The notes beneath the pieces were generated by a model. It searched no databases, had not been told where the DNA came from, and saw only the letters and a list, made by a program, of their open reading frames with translations. A DNA stretch of 64,000 bases from Candidatus Gastranaerophilales bacterium (GTDB taxonomy: Bacteria > Cyanobacteriota > Vampirovibrionia > Gastranaerophilales > Gastranaerophilaceae): the NCBI GenBank assembly GCA_947589425.1, contig CANQAV010000002.1, positions 124,001 through 188,000 on the forward strand, written 5' to 3'. The position numbers were made by a program, and so were the translations under genes. Position 1 is the stretch's first letter. Every line of letters begins with the position of its first letter. Of this stretch, positions 51,836 to 60,333 are shown in pieces.

Positions 51836-52846
51836 ATGATGAAAGTTTATTTAGGTATCGATGTAGGTTCCGTTACTACAAAAATTGCTCTGGTTGATGA
51901 AAACGGTAAATATGTAGACAGCTACATGACTCGAACTGCGGGTCAGCCTGTTTTGGCAGTTCAAAAATGTTTGGATAATATTTTGCTTCAAGCGCAAGGC
52001 AGGGAATACGAAGTGGCATCATCAGGCACAACCGGCTCGGGACGCAATTTGGCAGGTGCTTTAATAGGAGCTGATGTTATAAAAAATGAAATAACTGCCC
52101 ATGCCGTTGCCGCAACCAATTCAATTCCCAATGTTCAAACGATTTTGGAAATCGGCGGACAGGACTCTAAAATTATTATTTTAAGGGACGGAATTGTTGT
52201 TGATTTTGCAATGAATACCGTATGTGCTGCGGGCACGGGAAGTTTTTTAGACCATCAGGCGCAGAGATTAAATGTAGATATAAAAGATTTCGGCGATATT
52301 GCGCTTAAATCCCAATCTCCCGCCAGAATTGCGGGAAGATGCGGTGTTTTTGCGGAGTCTGATTTAATCCATAAACAACAGTTGGGCTATGCCGTTGAAG
52401 ACCTTTTATACGGTTTATGTCAGGCATTGGTAAGAAATTATCTTGCAAACCTTGCATTGGGCAAAGAGCTTTTGCCTACAATATCTTTTCAGGGCGGGGT
52501 TGCAACAAATAAAGGCATGGTGAAAGCTTTTGAAGAAGAATTGGGACAAAAAATCGTCGTACCCGAAAATCACCAGACAATGGGTGCAATAGGCGCTGCC
52601 ATGCTTGCTATGGAACATCATCAATTTTCGGCTCAAAAAACAAAATTTAAAGGCTGGAAAATAAAAGACATGGAATTTCACAGTGTTGCCTGCACTTGCA
52701 GCGGATGTTCAAACAACTGTGAAGTTATAACGATTTTAGAAGGAAAAGAAGAACAGCAAAAAGAAAAAATCGAGAAAATTTCCGATATTAAAGGAAATAT
52801 TATTGCCCGCTGGGGCGGAACATGCGGAAGATGGGATATTTCCTAA
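51836..52846 (+). CDS. BadF/HgdC-type acyl-CoA dehydratase activase (orphan)
   Basis: A 336-residue ASKHA-fold ATPase. Its N-terminus LGIDVGSVTTKIALVDENG and GGQDSKIIIL bind ATP. Cysteines in CAAGTGSFLDHQAQ and GRCGVFAESD hold the shared [4Fe-4S] cluster of the dimer. The C-terminal 60 residues add CTCSGCSNNCEV and GGTCGRWD, cysteine motifs normally found in the longer activase-dehydratase proteins. The family drives an electron into 2-hydroxyacyl-CoA or benzoyl-CoA dehydratases at the cost of ATP. No dehydratase subunit genes are near. It may serve a distant enzyme or another [4Fe-4S] partner. Confidence 0.85.
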   Translation: MMKVYLGIDVGSVTTKIALVDENGKYVDSYMTRTAGQPVLAVQKCLDNILLQAQGREYEVASSGTTGSGRNLAGALIGADVIKNEITAHAVAATNSIPNVQTILEIGGQDSKIIILRDGIVVDFAMNTVCAAGTGSFLDHQAQRLNVDIKDFGDIALKSQSPARIAGRCGVFAESDLIHKQQLGYAVEDLLYGLCQALVRNYLANLALGKELLPTISFQGGVATNKGMVKAFEEELGQKIVVPENHQTMGAIGAAMLAMEHHQFSAQKTKFKGWKIKDMEFHSVACTCSGCSNNCEVITILEGKEEQQKEKIEKISDIKGNIIARWGGTCGRWDIS

Positions 52847-52906
52847 ACTTTACGTAAAATTATGAAATGGTAGAATTAGGATAAGTCGAAGTTAAGGTAT
52901 TTGTTA

Positions 52907-54298
52907 ATGATTAAATTAAATTATTCCAATGTTACAACTCAAATAATAGGTGATGAAGGGCTTGACGTTGAAAAAAGCTTTCTTGAATATGCCCCTAAAA
53001 TTCAAGAAATTATTACCAACCTTAATATGAATAAGGATAAACCCGGCTTTTGGCTTCAGTGGATGAATTTGGGTTATAACGAAGAAACTGTTTGGTACGT
53101 TAAAGAATTTGCGGCAATGGTAGAGGGCAGGTTTGACAATGTTCTTGTTTTGGGAATAGGCGGGTCGGCTCTCGGCGCAAAAGCTTTATCGGAAGCCCTT
53201 TTAAAACCTTATTGGAATTTGCTTGATAAAGAAAAAAGAGAAAATCTCCCCAGAATATTTTTTGTTGATAATATTGACCCTGATGAAATTAACGCTTTAT
53301 TAGATGTTTTGGATTTGAAAAAAACTCTCGTTAACGTAATTACAAAATCGGGCTCGACTGCCGAAACAATGAGCCAATTTATGATTATACAGGAAAGATT
53401 GAAAAATCTTTTAGGGGATGATTACAGAAAAAATATTGTTGCAACAACGGATAAACAAGCGGGAATTTTAAGACAGCTTGCAAATGAAGAAGGATATAAA
53501 ACATTTGTTGTTCCGGATGACGTCGGCGGGCGTTTCAGCGTATTTTCAGCCGTAGGGCTTGTTCCTTTGGCTCTTGTGGGCATTGATGTCGATGAAATCA
53601 TAAGAGGTATTAAAATCATGGATTTAACCTTGAAAAATACCGACATCACAAAAAATATCGCAGCTCAAAATGCCCTTTTACACTATCTTTTAGACAGGGA
53701 AAAAGGCAAATATATTTCCGTTATGATGCCTTATTCACAAAGGTTGAAATATGTTTCCGATTGGTATGTTCAATTGTGGGCAGAATCTTTGGGAAAAGAA
53801 TATGACAGAAATAATAACAAAATAAATAACGGCCCGACGCCCATAAAGGCGCTCGGCGCAACAGACCAGCACAGCCAAATTCAGCTTTATAACGAAGGCA
53901 AAAACGATAAAGTTATCACTTTTATAAGAGTAAATGAATTTGACAGCGAGCTTCAAATTCCGAACATTTTTGAATATACGGGGCTTAATTATCTCGGCGG
54001 AAAATCAATCAACCGCTTAATTAATGCCGAAGCGGATGCAACCGCTGTTGCTCTTTGCGATTATAAGCGTCCGAATATTACAATTACTCTTCCTAAAATT
54101 AATGAATATTATCTTGCTCAACTGTTTTATATGTTTGAAATGCAGACTGCCATAATAGGCGAATTGTATAATATTAACGCATATAACCAGCCCGGTGTGG
54201 AGCAGGCTAAAAATTATACCTATGCTCTTATGGGAAGATTGGGCTATGAGGAATCAAAAGAAGAATTGGATATGAAATTAAGCCGTTTTTCTTCTTAA
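52907..54298 (+). CDS. pgi: Glucose-6-phosphate isomerase
   Basis: A 463-residue Pgi that interconverts glucose-6-P and fructose-6-P. Family motifs are LGIGGSALGAKALSEAL, TKSGSTAETMSQF, VGGRFSVFSAVGLVPLAL and LGATDQHSQIQLY. The AAGG site lies 9 bases before ATG 52907, which is preferred over the TTG 6 bases upstream. Length is that of the shorter bacterial and archaeal-type Pgi group. It is followed after 16 bases by speB. Confidence 0.95.
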   Translation: MIKLNYSNVTTQIIGDEGLDVEKSFLEYAPKIQEIITNLNMNKDKPGFWLQWMNLGYNEETVWYVKEFAAMVEGRFDNVLVLGIGGSALGAKALSEALLKPYWNLLDKEKRENLPRIFFVDNIDPDEINALLDVLDLKKTLVNVITKSGSTAETMSQFMIIQERLKNLLGDDYRKNIVATTDKQAGILRQLANEEGYKTFVVPDDVGGRFSVFSAVGLVPLALVGIDVDEIIRGIKIMDLTLKNTDITKNIAAQNALLHYLLDREKGKYISVMMPYSQRLKYVSDWYVQLWAESLGKEYDRNNNKINNGPTPIKALGATDQHSQIQLYNEGKNDKVITFIRVNEFDSELQIPNIFEYTGLNYLGGKSINRLINAEADATAVALCDYKRPNITITLPKINEYYLAQLFYMFEMQTAIIGELYNINAYNQPGVEQAKNYTYALMGRLGYEESKEELDMKLSRFSS

Positions 54299-54314
54299 AA
54301 AATTGAGGAATATA

Positions 54315-55151
54315 ATGTTAAAAGGTCCTTTTTTATCAAAAGATTTTATCGGTGCAAACCCTGATTATAATTCATCTAAAATTGTTCTTTTGGGCGAGCC
54401 TTATGATTGTACCTGTTCAAATAGATCCGGCAGTCGATTCGGACCCCAGTGCGCAAGGCTTGAAAGTATCGGGATTGAAACTTACTCTCCTTATTTTGAT
54501 GAAAATATGGAAAACGCTTTGTTTTTTGATGCCGGAGATTTGGAATATCCTTTCGGAAATGCCCAAAGGGCTCTTGAGATAACAAAAGAAAATGTTGATA
54601 TAATTTACAAAGATAATAAAAAACTCCTTGCAATCGGCGGAGAGCATCTTTTAACTTTGGCAAACGTTCAAGCGGTATCTCAAAAATATGATAACCTTGC
54701 GGTTATTCAATTTGATGCTCATACCGATTTAAGAAAAGAATATCTCAAAGAGGAATTGACCCACAGCGGGGTTATGTACAGAATTGCCCAATTAATCGGA
54801 TATGAAAATATTGCTCAAATCGGCATAAGAAGCGGTGAAAAAGAAGAATTTGAGATTATGAAAAAATATTCCTCTCAAAAAACCAAAAAAGAGGAATTGG
54901 ATAAATTTAAGGGCAAAAATATTTTCTTAACGATTGATTTAGATGTTCTTGACCCTTCTTTAATGTCCGGTGTCGGAACTCCGGAAGCAGGCGGATTTAC
55001 TTATATTGAGCTTATGGATTGGCTTTTGTATCTGAAAGATTTTAATATTATAGGCGCAGACATTATGGAGCTTGCGCCCGATATTGATATTACAAAAACT
55101 TCGACTGCAACCGCCTGCAAGCTTATAAGAGAAGTTCTTATGCTTCTTTAG
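54315..55151 (+). CDS. speB: Agmatinase
   Basis: A 278-residue ureohydrolase with a Mn2+ pair. The ligands are His in GGEHLLTL, Asp-His-Asp in FDAHTDLR, and Asp-Asp in TIDLDVLDPSLMSG. It splits agmatine into putrescine and urea, feeding spermidine synthesis with SpeD. Arginase or guanidinobutyrase activity is possible, but the layout is that of agmatinase. GAGGAA lies 4-5 bases before ATG 54315. Its final 14 bases overlap the FkbM gene on the opposite strand. Confidence 0.9.
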   Translation: MLKGPFLSKDFIGANPDYNSSKIVLLGEPYDCTCSNRSGSRFGPQCARLESIGIETYSPYFDENMENALFFDAGDLEYPFGNAQRALEITKENVDIIYKDNKKLLAIGGEHLLTLANVQAVSQKYDNLAVIQFDAHTDLRKEYLKEELTHSGVMYRIAQLIGYENIAQIGIRSGEKEEFEIMKKYSSQKTKKEELDKFKGKNIFLTIDLDVLDPSLMSGVGTPEAGGFTYIELMDWLLYLKDFNIIGADIMELAPDIDITKTSTATACKLIREVLMLL

Positions 55152-56231
55152 GTATTTGCGCAATTAATACCATTTCGCACAATGCATTTTTTATTATCGG
55201 CTGGGTTATTTTAAATTCGTAACCTAAGTTCCAAGACTCTATTAAAGGTTTGATATCAAGAAGGTCTGAGCCTGTATGATAAATGCTTATCATAAGAGTG
55301 GGTTTAAATTTTTCAATTGTTTTTTTCGCACCTTGCAGTAATTGCCCTTCAAAGCCTTCGACATCGGTTTTTATAAGTCCTACGTTCAGATTGTTTTCTT
55401 CGCTGTATTTATCAAGAGTTGTAATATTGATTGTTTCGTGTTTAAACTTTGTTTTTTCATTTCCTATAATGGAGCTTGCCATTCCGATAATTGTAATTTC
55501 GGAAGTTTCTTCTTTGCTCCCCAGAGCATATTTTACAGGAACAATTTTTTGTGCATTATTTAAAGCGATTGTTTTTAACATATAATTATAGTTTTTGGTC
55601 GTAGGCTCAAAACTGTATACTTTTTTATTCGTATATTCCTGAAAAACAAGGGCAGAGTCCCCTACGTAACCGCCTGCGTCAATTATATCTTTATCTTTGA
55701 AGTATTCGGTGTTAATGAGAGTATCGAGATGATGTCTGTAATAAAATACACTCGGCTCAAAGTGTGAAATCGGCAATTTGTATTTTTGCCATATATAACA
55801 TTCGGGGGAGAATGAAAAGATTGATTGTTCAAATTCTTTTTTGATTTTATCAATTTCTTTCATTTCATCAAGAGTGAAAATATTGTATATATCTTCATCT
55901 TCCTGTGCAAAAAGATTTATTCTTCCCAAAAAACGATTAAAGCATTTAATGCTTTCATCATCAAGGTTTTTAATTAATTTTTGATATCTTTCTTCAAAAT
56001 TTTGGTTGTAGATTTCGCAATAAATTTTTCGTGCTCTTTCAACGTCACAGTCTTGCCGGCTTATATATATATAAGTCTGTTAAATGTTTTTATCATATTT
56101 TTTATGAATAACCATCTGCTTTTTGTTTTAAATTTAATTCCGAAAATTGTAATAACTTTATGGGTTTCTTTATTCCTTATTGAAAATATATTTTCAATAA
56201 AAGTATTTTTTTCACGATGTTCTACAACCAT
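55138..56231 (-). pseudogene. FkbM-family methyltransferase, split by a frameshift at a (TA)6 tract
   Basis: Two minus-strand frames together make one FkbM-type SAM methyltransferase. The N-part starts at ATG 56231 with AAGGAG 5 bases before it and reads 57 residues (FIENIFSIRNKETHKVITIF...) to a TAA inside the TA tract at 56062-56073. The rest continues in another frame from the tract (SRQDCDVERARKIYCEIYN) to the stop at 55138. It holds DAGGYVGDSALVF, VYSFEPTTKNY, a GLIKTDVEGFEGQLLQGA and LMISIYHTG. Losing one TA unit would restore one frame of 363 residues. A protein of 263 residues could start at ATG 55929. Such enzymes methylate surface glycans. Phase variation, inactivation or a sequencing error are all possible. 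Confidence 0.8.
56062..56073 (-). repeat. (TA)6 dinucleotide tract at the FkbM frameshift
   Basis: Six TA units lie exactly where the reading frame switches in the FkbM gene. With six units the N-part stops in the tract; with five (or eight) the two parts are in frame. No other (TA)6 or longer was seen inside a coding region here. Confidence 0.85.
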
Positions 56232-56262
56232 ATAAACTCCTTATATAAAAATATCAGACATT

Positions 56263-56282
56263 TTTATCCTATCATGGATAAA
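56263..56282 (-). promoter_or_regulatory. Inverted repeat upstream of the FkbM gene
   Basis: TTTATCC and GGATAAA are separated by 6 bases, 32 bases before the FkbM start codon. It lies in the 163-base divergent region shared with the Gly-rich gene. It may be an operator or a mRNA hairpin. Confidence 0.35.
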
Positions 56283-56394
56283 ATCTTTCGTAAACGATTG
56301 ACAATTTTTAAATAATCATTAAACATAAAAAATCCATAAAATATATTATGGAAATTCTATTCGCTATTTTATAAACTATTAATTGAGGTATATT

Positions 56395-57210
56395 ATGTCT
56401 TACAAAAATGACCACGCTCTGACAATTGCAAATAAATACAGCTCCGCAAGCTCTGCGGCAAAAGCCGAACTGTATGAAACCTATGACAGATTAAGAGATT
56501 TAACCGTTTCGGGCTCAACTGCAACAGGCTCAGGTTTTGGCTCCGTCGGAGGTTTTTTGTGGCAATTGGCAAATTTATTTTCCCCTTCAAGCTTTATGCC
56601 GACACTGGGCGGGCAGGCAATGATGAATATACCCGGAACTTCTTATTGGTCGCCGAATTATGCCACTAATTCATATCTTGATTCAGGTACAAATGCTTTT
56701 GGAGTATCCGGATTATCAAGCTATTCGGGCTTCCCTTCGGGAGCCGCAGGGATTTCACTGGGCTTTGGTTTGGAAGGCGCTCCTACGGGAGGTGCCGCAG
56801 GCTTAGCCACGGGATATGCCGTTCCTGCAGCAGCTGTTGCAGGGATTAACAGTGCTTCATATCTGACAGGCGCAACATCAGGCTTTGGTTTCGGGCAAAA
56901 TATAGTTCTTCCTCTGGCGGGTCTTGTTTCGGGCTGGGGCGGATTATTACAGGCGATTGCTCCTTATGCGGGCGAATTTGGTCTCGGTGCGATTGTTGCG
57001 GGTAATTTAATGCAGGGCACGGGCTCTGCTGCTTTGGGAGCATATCAAAATATCACCGGAAATATCACAAATAATGCCGATGTTATTTTGGAAGATAAAG
57101 TAAGAAACATCGAAACAATATGCAAAATGCTTGATACACAAGCTGATATTGTAAGACAGACCTTAAAATCAGATATGGAATCTGATTCTAAACTTGTGGA
57201 TGATCTGTAG
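56395..57210 (+). CDS. Gly/Ala/Ser-rich protein of unknown function
   Basis: A 271-residue protein with strong composition bias. About 1-35 is a polar helix (NDHALTIANKYSSASSAAK). About 40-225 is rich in Gly, Ala, Ser, Phe and Tyr with hydrophobic GxG and small-residue runs (GFGSVGGFLWQLANLF, GGAAGLATGYAVPAAAVAG, ALGAYQNITGNITNN). About 230-271 is a charged helix with many Asp and Val (NIETICKMLDTQADIVRQ). There is no signal peptide or cleavage motif. GAGGT lies 6 bases before ATG 56395. It could be a small-residue pore-former, a surface structural protein or an exported substrate; none is proven. Confidence 0.65.
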   Translation: MSYKNDHALTIANKYSSASSAAKAELYETYDRLRDLTVSGSTATGSGFGSVGGFLWQLANLFSPSSFMPTLGGQAMMNIPGTSYWSPNYATNSYLDSGTNAFGVSGLSSYSGFPSGAAGISLGFGLEGAPTGGAAGLATGYAVPAAAVAGINSASYLTGATSGFGFGQNIVLPLAGLVSGWGGLLQAIAPYAGEFGLGAIVAGNLMQGTGSAALGAYQNITGNITNNADVILEDKVRNIETICKMLDTQADIVRQTLKSDMESDSKLVDDL

Positions 57211-57213
57211 TTG

Positions 57214-57447
57214 TTAATCTTTTTCCGCTTGTTTTTTAAGAGCTGTTTCAAGAGTTTTGATTTTGTTTTCAAGAGTTTTAACTCTTAAAGAAGAATCGTC
57301 CATGCCGATTGATTTCTTTTCGTATTGTCTTTTAAGCGCTTTGAGTTCTTTTTGAAGTTTTGAAATATAAAATAAAAATATTATACTTGCAAGAATGAAG
57401 CCCGATAAAATATAGCAAAAATCAAAAAATTCGAAATTAATGTTCAT
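57214..57447 (-). CDS. Small membrane-anchored coiled-coil protein
   Basis: A 77-residue protein. One membrane helix (about residues 9-28, CYILSGFILASIIFLFYIS) is followed by a coiled coil with heptads (LQKELKALKRQYEKK, TLENKIKTLETALKKQ). It might organise a membrane complex. The ATG lies 11 bases inside the 3' end of the rluA-like gene, so it is translationally coupled to it. No function can be assigned. Confidence 0.68.
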   Translation of the reverse strand: MNINFEFFDFCYILSGFILASIIFLFYISKLQKELKALKRQYEKKSIGMDDSSLRVKTLENKIKTLETALKKQAEKD

Positions 57448-58396
57448 TTTTATTGCTCCTTAAAAAATTTAATACTTTGATAAAATCTTCGCTGAAATCT
57501 TCATATTTTAATTCAAATTCCATTTTTTCGTTTGTTTTGGGATGATAAAAAGAAAGGTAATAAGATTGCAAAAGCTGTTCATTTGTTTTTATGTTTTTAA
57601 ATTCATTTTTCAAATATCCCCTTGCACCATAGAGGTTGTCGCCGAAAATCGGATGATTGATTGAATTCAGGTGTGCTCTTATCTGGTGAGTTCTTCCCGT
57701 TTTTAATTCAAGTTCAACAAGCGCAGCTCCTTCAAATTGTTCAATAACTTTATAATTTGTTACGGCTTGAAGTCCTTTTTCTCCTACTCTCATTTTAACA
57801 TCATCTTTGATATAATGCACAAGAGGTTTATCAATTGTCCCTTCTTTTTCTTTAAATTCACCCAGAGCAAGGGCAAGGTATTTTCTTTTTGCTTTTTTTT
57901 CTTTTATCTCTTGTGCCAAAATTTGATGCGAAGCGTTGTTTTTTGCGGTTATTATAAGCCCTGCGGTATTTTTATCAAGCCTGTGGACAATTCCCAATCT
58001 GTCAGACCCAGCTATATCGGACAATTCCTTTGTATGGTATAAAAGAGCATTTACAAGGGTTTTTTCTCTTTCATATTTTGTCGGATGAGAGAGCATATTT
58101 TTCGGCTTATTAATTACCATTAAATCATCATCTTCATACAGGATATGAAGTTTATAACGGAAGGGCTCAAGTTCTTGATTTTGGTTAATTGAGTTTTCAA
58201 TATCTTCAATTTCAAGTTCTATAATATCATTTTGTTTTAGCTTGTAAGAAGGTTTTTGGGGTTTTTGGTTAACGTATATAATTTTTTTTTCAATCAATGA
58301 TGAAATTTTTGACCTCGGATATTTGTTGTTAAAATAATCAGCCAAAAATATATCAAGTCTTTTTTTTGCGCTATTTTGTTCAACTTTGATTTTCAT
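57437..58396 (-). CDS. RluA-family pseudouridine synthase
   Basis: A 319-residue RluD/RluA-type synthase. Residues 1-75 are an S4-like RNA-binding domain (KKRLDIFLADYF, KISSLIEKKIIYVNQKPQKPSYKL). The catalytic domain has the Asp motif GIVHRLDKNTAGLII and LKTGRTHQIRAHL. It isomerises uridines of 23S rRNA or tRNA. ATG 58396 is preferred, with AAGGAG 5 bases before it; the longer reading that starts at 58453 overlaps lspA and lacks family similarity. It ends in a short charged tail and overlaps the coiled-coil gene. Confidence 0.92.
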   Translation of the reverse strand: MKIKVEQNSAKKRLDIFLADYFNNKYPRSKISSLIEKKIIYVNQKPQKPSYKLKQNDIIELEIEDIENSINQNQELEPFRYKLHILYEDDDLMVINKPKNMLSHPTKYEREKTLVNALLYHTKELSDIAGSDRLGIVHRLDKNTAGLIITAKNNASHQILAQEIKEKKAKRKYLALALGEFKEKEGTIDKPLVHYIKDDVKMRVGEKGLQAVTNYKVIEQFEGAALVELELKTGRTHQIRAHLNSINHPIFGDNLYGARGYLKNEFKNIKTNEQLLQSYYLSFYHPKTNEKMEFELKYEDFSEDFIKVLNFLRSNKNEH

Positions 58397-58877
58397 TTTG
58401 CTCCTTTTTTTTGGGGTTTTCAAATAAAACGAACAAAATATACAAAAATACACCCCCGCAGATTAAAATATCGGAGAAGTTAAACACCGGAAAATTAATA
58501 AAATTAAGTTTAATATAGTCTATGACATATCCGTATTCAATTCTTTGAGCCAAATTTCCGATTGCGCCCGCATTAAACATTGTAAGAGCTAACAGCTCAA
58601 TTTTATCCTTAAATTTTACTTTTTTGATGACATAAACTGAAAGAAAAATAATTGCACAAAGCGCAAAAATTATTAAAAAGGAAGATTGATTTTGAAATAA
58701 ACTGAAGGCGCTTCCCGTGTTATTAAGATGAACAATTGAAAAAATCGGGTTTTTTGTATTTAAAAAATAAGGATTATAGCTTAATTTTGCGACCTGATTT
58801 GAAAAATCCACAAAAATAATACTCATAAGAAAATAAAAAACAAATGCTTTTTTATCAAATCGGAATTTATTTTCCAT
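58380..58877 (-). CDS. lspA: Signal peptidase II
   Basis: A 165-residue membrane aspartic protease that cleaves lipoprotein signal peptides. Four hydrophobic segments are visible. The catalytic aspartates are in YVIDYIKL and FSDILICGGV. GAIGNLAQRI replaces the usual GN-x2-DR and VDFSNQVAKL replaces the usual DQ-x2-K motif, so it is divergent. HLNNTGSAFSLF is the conserved asparagine loop. It overlaps the rluA-type gene by 17 bases and starts at the stop of the next gene upstream. Confidence 0.85.
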   Translation of the reverse strand: MENKFRFDKKAFVFYFLMSIIFVDFSNQVAKLSYNPYFLNTKNPIFSIVHLNNTGSAFSLFQNQSSFLIIFALCAIIFLSVYVIKKVKFKDKIELLALTMFNAGAIGNLAQRIEYGYVIDYIKLNFINFPVFNFSDILICGGVFLYILFVLFENPKKKEQNENQS

Positions 58878-59746
58878 TATTTTCCTTGTTTTTCCTGTAC
58901 TGCCGAATTAAGATTAACTCTTCTCATAAGATATGCCATACCTAAAAGTTCAATCCTTGCTTTTGACATTTCTTTGTTTACGGAAATTTTAGTCAAGCCT
59001 AAAGATGCAATCGCATATTCATCTTTGTTTGAGCCATTGGCTTTAACAATTCTTTCAAGCCCGCCTTCTTCGGGGATTTTTCTGAATTTTTCCTGATAAT
59101 CTTTGGCAGGATAAGTTATTTCATCATTTGAAATGGAAGCAAGAGCAATTATATCATTAGGTTTTTTAATTTTAAGGGATATGTCGTATTCTTGATTGGG
59201 GTTAACATAAATCGGAGCGGCAAGGCTCATGTCAATTCGTTTTGCCATGCCGAATTTCAGAGATGTTTCTTCCATGATTATGTCATCAGCATATATTTTC
59301 CAGCCTTCATTGCTTTTTTTCATGTAAGCAACATAGACGCTTTTTCCTTCCAATTCGCCCATTTTTTCATTTTTTGCTTCTTTGTTGTTTCCCGGATAAA
59401 CTTCCGCTTTTGTTACGTCGGCTAATTCCGCAAGTGCCCAATCGTCGTATATTGTGACATTGGTAACCTTTGTTTTATATTTGAGATTTTTATATGTGCT
59501 TTGGGCTTTATCAAACATTTGAGAAAGTTCATCAAAGTCAAAACCGTCCGAGCTTTTATAATTTTCATCATAAAAAGCCCTGACTTTTTTGCTGTCATGA
59601 CTGTTCATTGCTTTATCGTACAGACGTATTGTTTTAATTATTTCTCTTTTTGGCGAGTTAAAAATATTTTGAGACAAATCAAAGCAATGAGCTTGCAAGC
59701 CAAGATTTAAAATTAATGTTATTGTGAATACGGAAATTTTTTTCAT
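58877..59746 (-). CDS. Secreted NTF2/SnoaL-like protein
   Basis: A 289-residue secreted protein. The signal peptide is KKISVFTITLILNLGLQAHC from ATG 59746; the upstream in-frame codons to 59788 add a polar stretch and are probably not used. About 45-160 resembles an NTF2/SnoaL fold (IKTIRLYDKAMNSHDSKKVRAFYDENY, WALAELADVTKAEVYPG, GWKIYADDI). About 165-289 is a second beta-rich domain with IALASISNDEITYPAKDY. No catalytic residues stand out. It is followed in the same operon by lspA, whose function in lipoprotein maturation may be relevant. Confidence 0.7.
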   Translation of the reverse strand: MKKISVFTITLILNLGLQAHCFDLSQNIFNSPKREIIKTIRLYDKAMNSHDSKKVRAFYDENYKSSDGFDFDELSQMFDKAQSTYKNLKYKTKVTNVTIYDDWALAELADVTKAEVYPGNNKEAKNEKMGELEGKSVYVAYMKKSNEGWKIYADDIIMEETSLKFGMAKRIDMSLAAPIYVNPNQEYDISLKIKKPNDIIALASISNDEITYPAKDYQEKFRKIPEEGGLERIVKANGSNKDEYAIASLGLTKISVNKEMSKARIELLGMAYLMRRVNLNSAVQEKQGK

Positions 59747-59747
59747 C

Positions 59748-60332
59748 TTATAAATCCTTTTTGAATAAAATGTAGTATTTTTTCTCACCGTAATATAATA
59801 TCATATTCCAATAAGTTCCTTCATCCTGAAATTCAATGAAAGTTTCGGGGATTGGAGTTCTTTGGTTTTTCTTTCCCCATTTTGTTCCTATGAAATCCAT
59901 TGTTTTGTTTCGCACTTTTTCATACGCATTAGGTTTTTTCCGCTCAAGCTTTTCGTTATAAAAATTAGGCGGAACAAGCTCTTCTTTATATATCGGAATT
60001 GTATATTTTACTTTGCCGTTATCTTTAAATAAGATATATGTTTTTCCGTTTTTTTCCCTGGGGGTTAAAAGATAGTAGCCGGGAGTAATTGTTTGAGATT
60101 TAAATATTAAATTTACACCCGTTCTGAACAAAGGATAAGGAGAGAACATATATCTTTGATATTCATCCGTCTGTTTCGGGTCAATTCCGAAAATGTACTT
60201 AAAATCGGGCTCTTGAATATTTTCATAAATTTCATCGTAATTATCTGTATTTATTCTTGAAATGTTTTCATTTTGTGCGATAGCGCCCGCAATAAAAAAT
60301 ATGTAAATAAAAAATGTTAACAGAATTTTCAT
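59748..60332 (-). CDS. Secreted protein of unknown function
   Basis: A 194-residue protein with a signal peptide (KILLTFFIYIFFIAGAIAQ). The mature part is beta-rich with many Tyr, Lys and Pro (PGYYLLTPREKNGKTYILFK, EGTYWNMILYYGEKKYYILF). No domain was recognised. It lies between the NTF2-like gene and the double-CheW gene; the start is close to the CheW-gene stop, so it may be cotranscribed from the CheW promoter. Confidence 0.68.
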   Translation of the reverse strand: MKILLTFFIYIFFIAGAIAQNENISRINTDNYDEIYENIQEPDFKYIFGIDPKQTDEYQRYMFSPYPLFRTGVNLIFKSQTITPGYYLLTPREKNGKTYILFKDNGKVKYTIPIYKEELVPPNFYNEKLERKKPNAYEKVRNKTMDFIGTKWGKKNQRTPIPETFIEFQDEGTYWNMILYYGEKKYYILFKKDL

Positions 60333-60333
60333 A

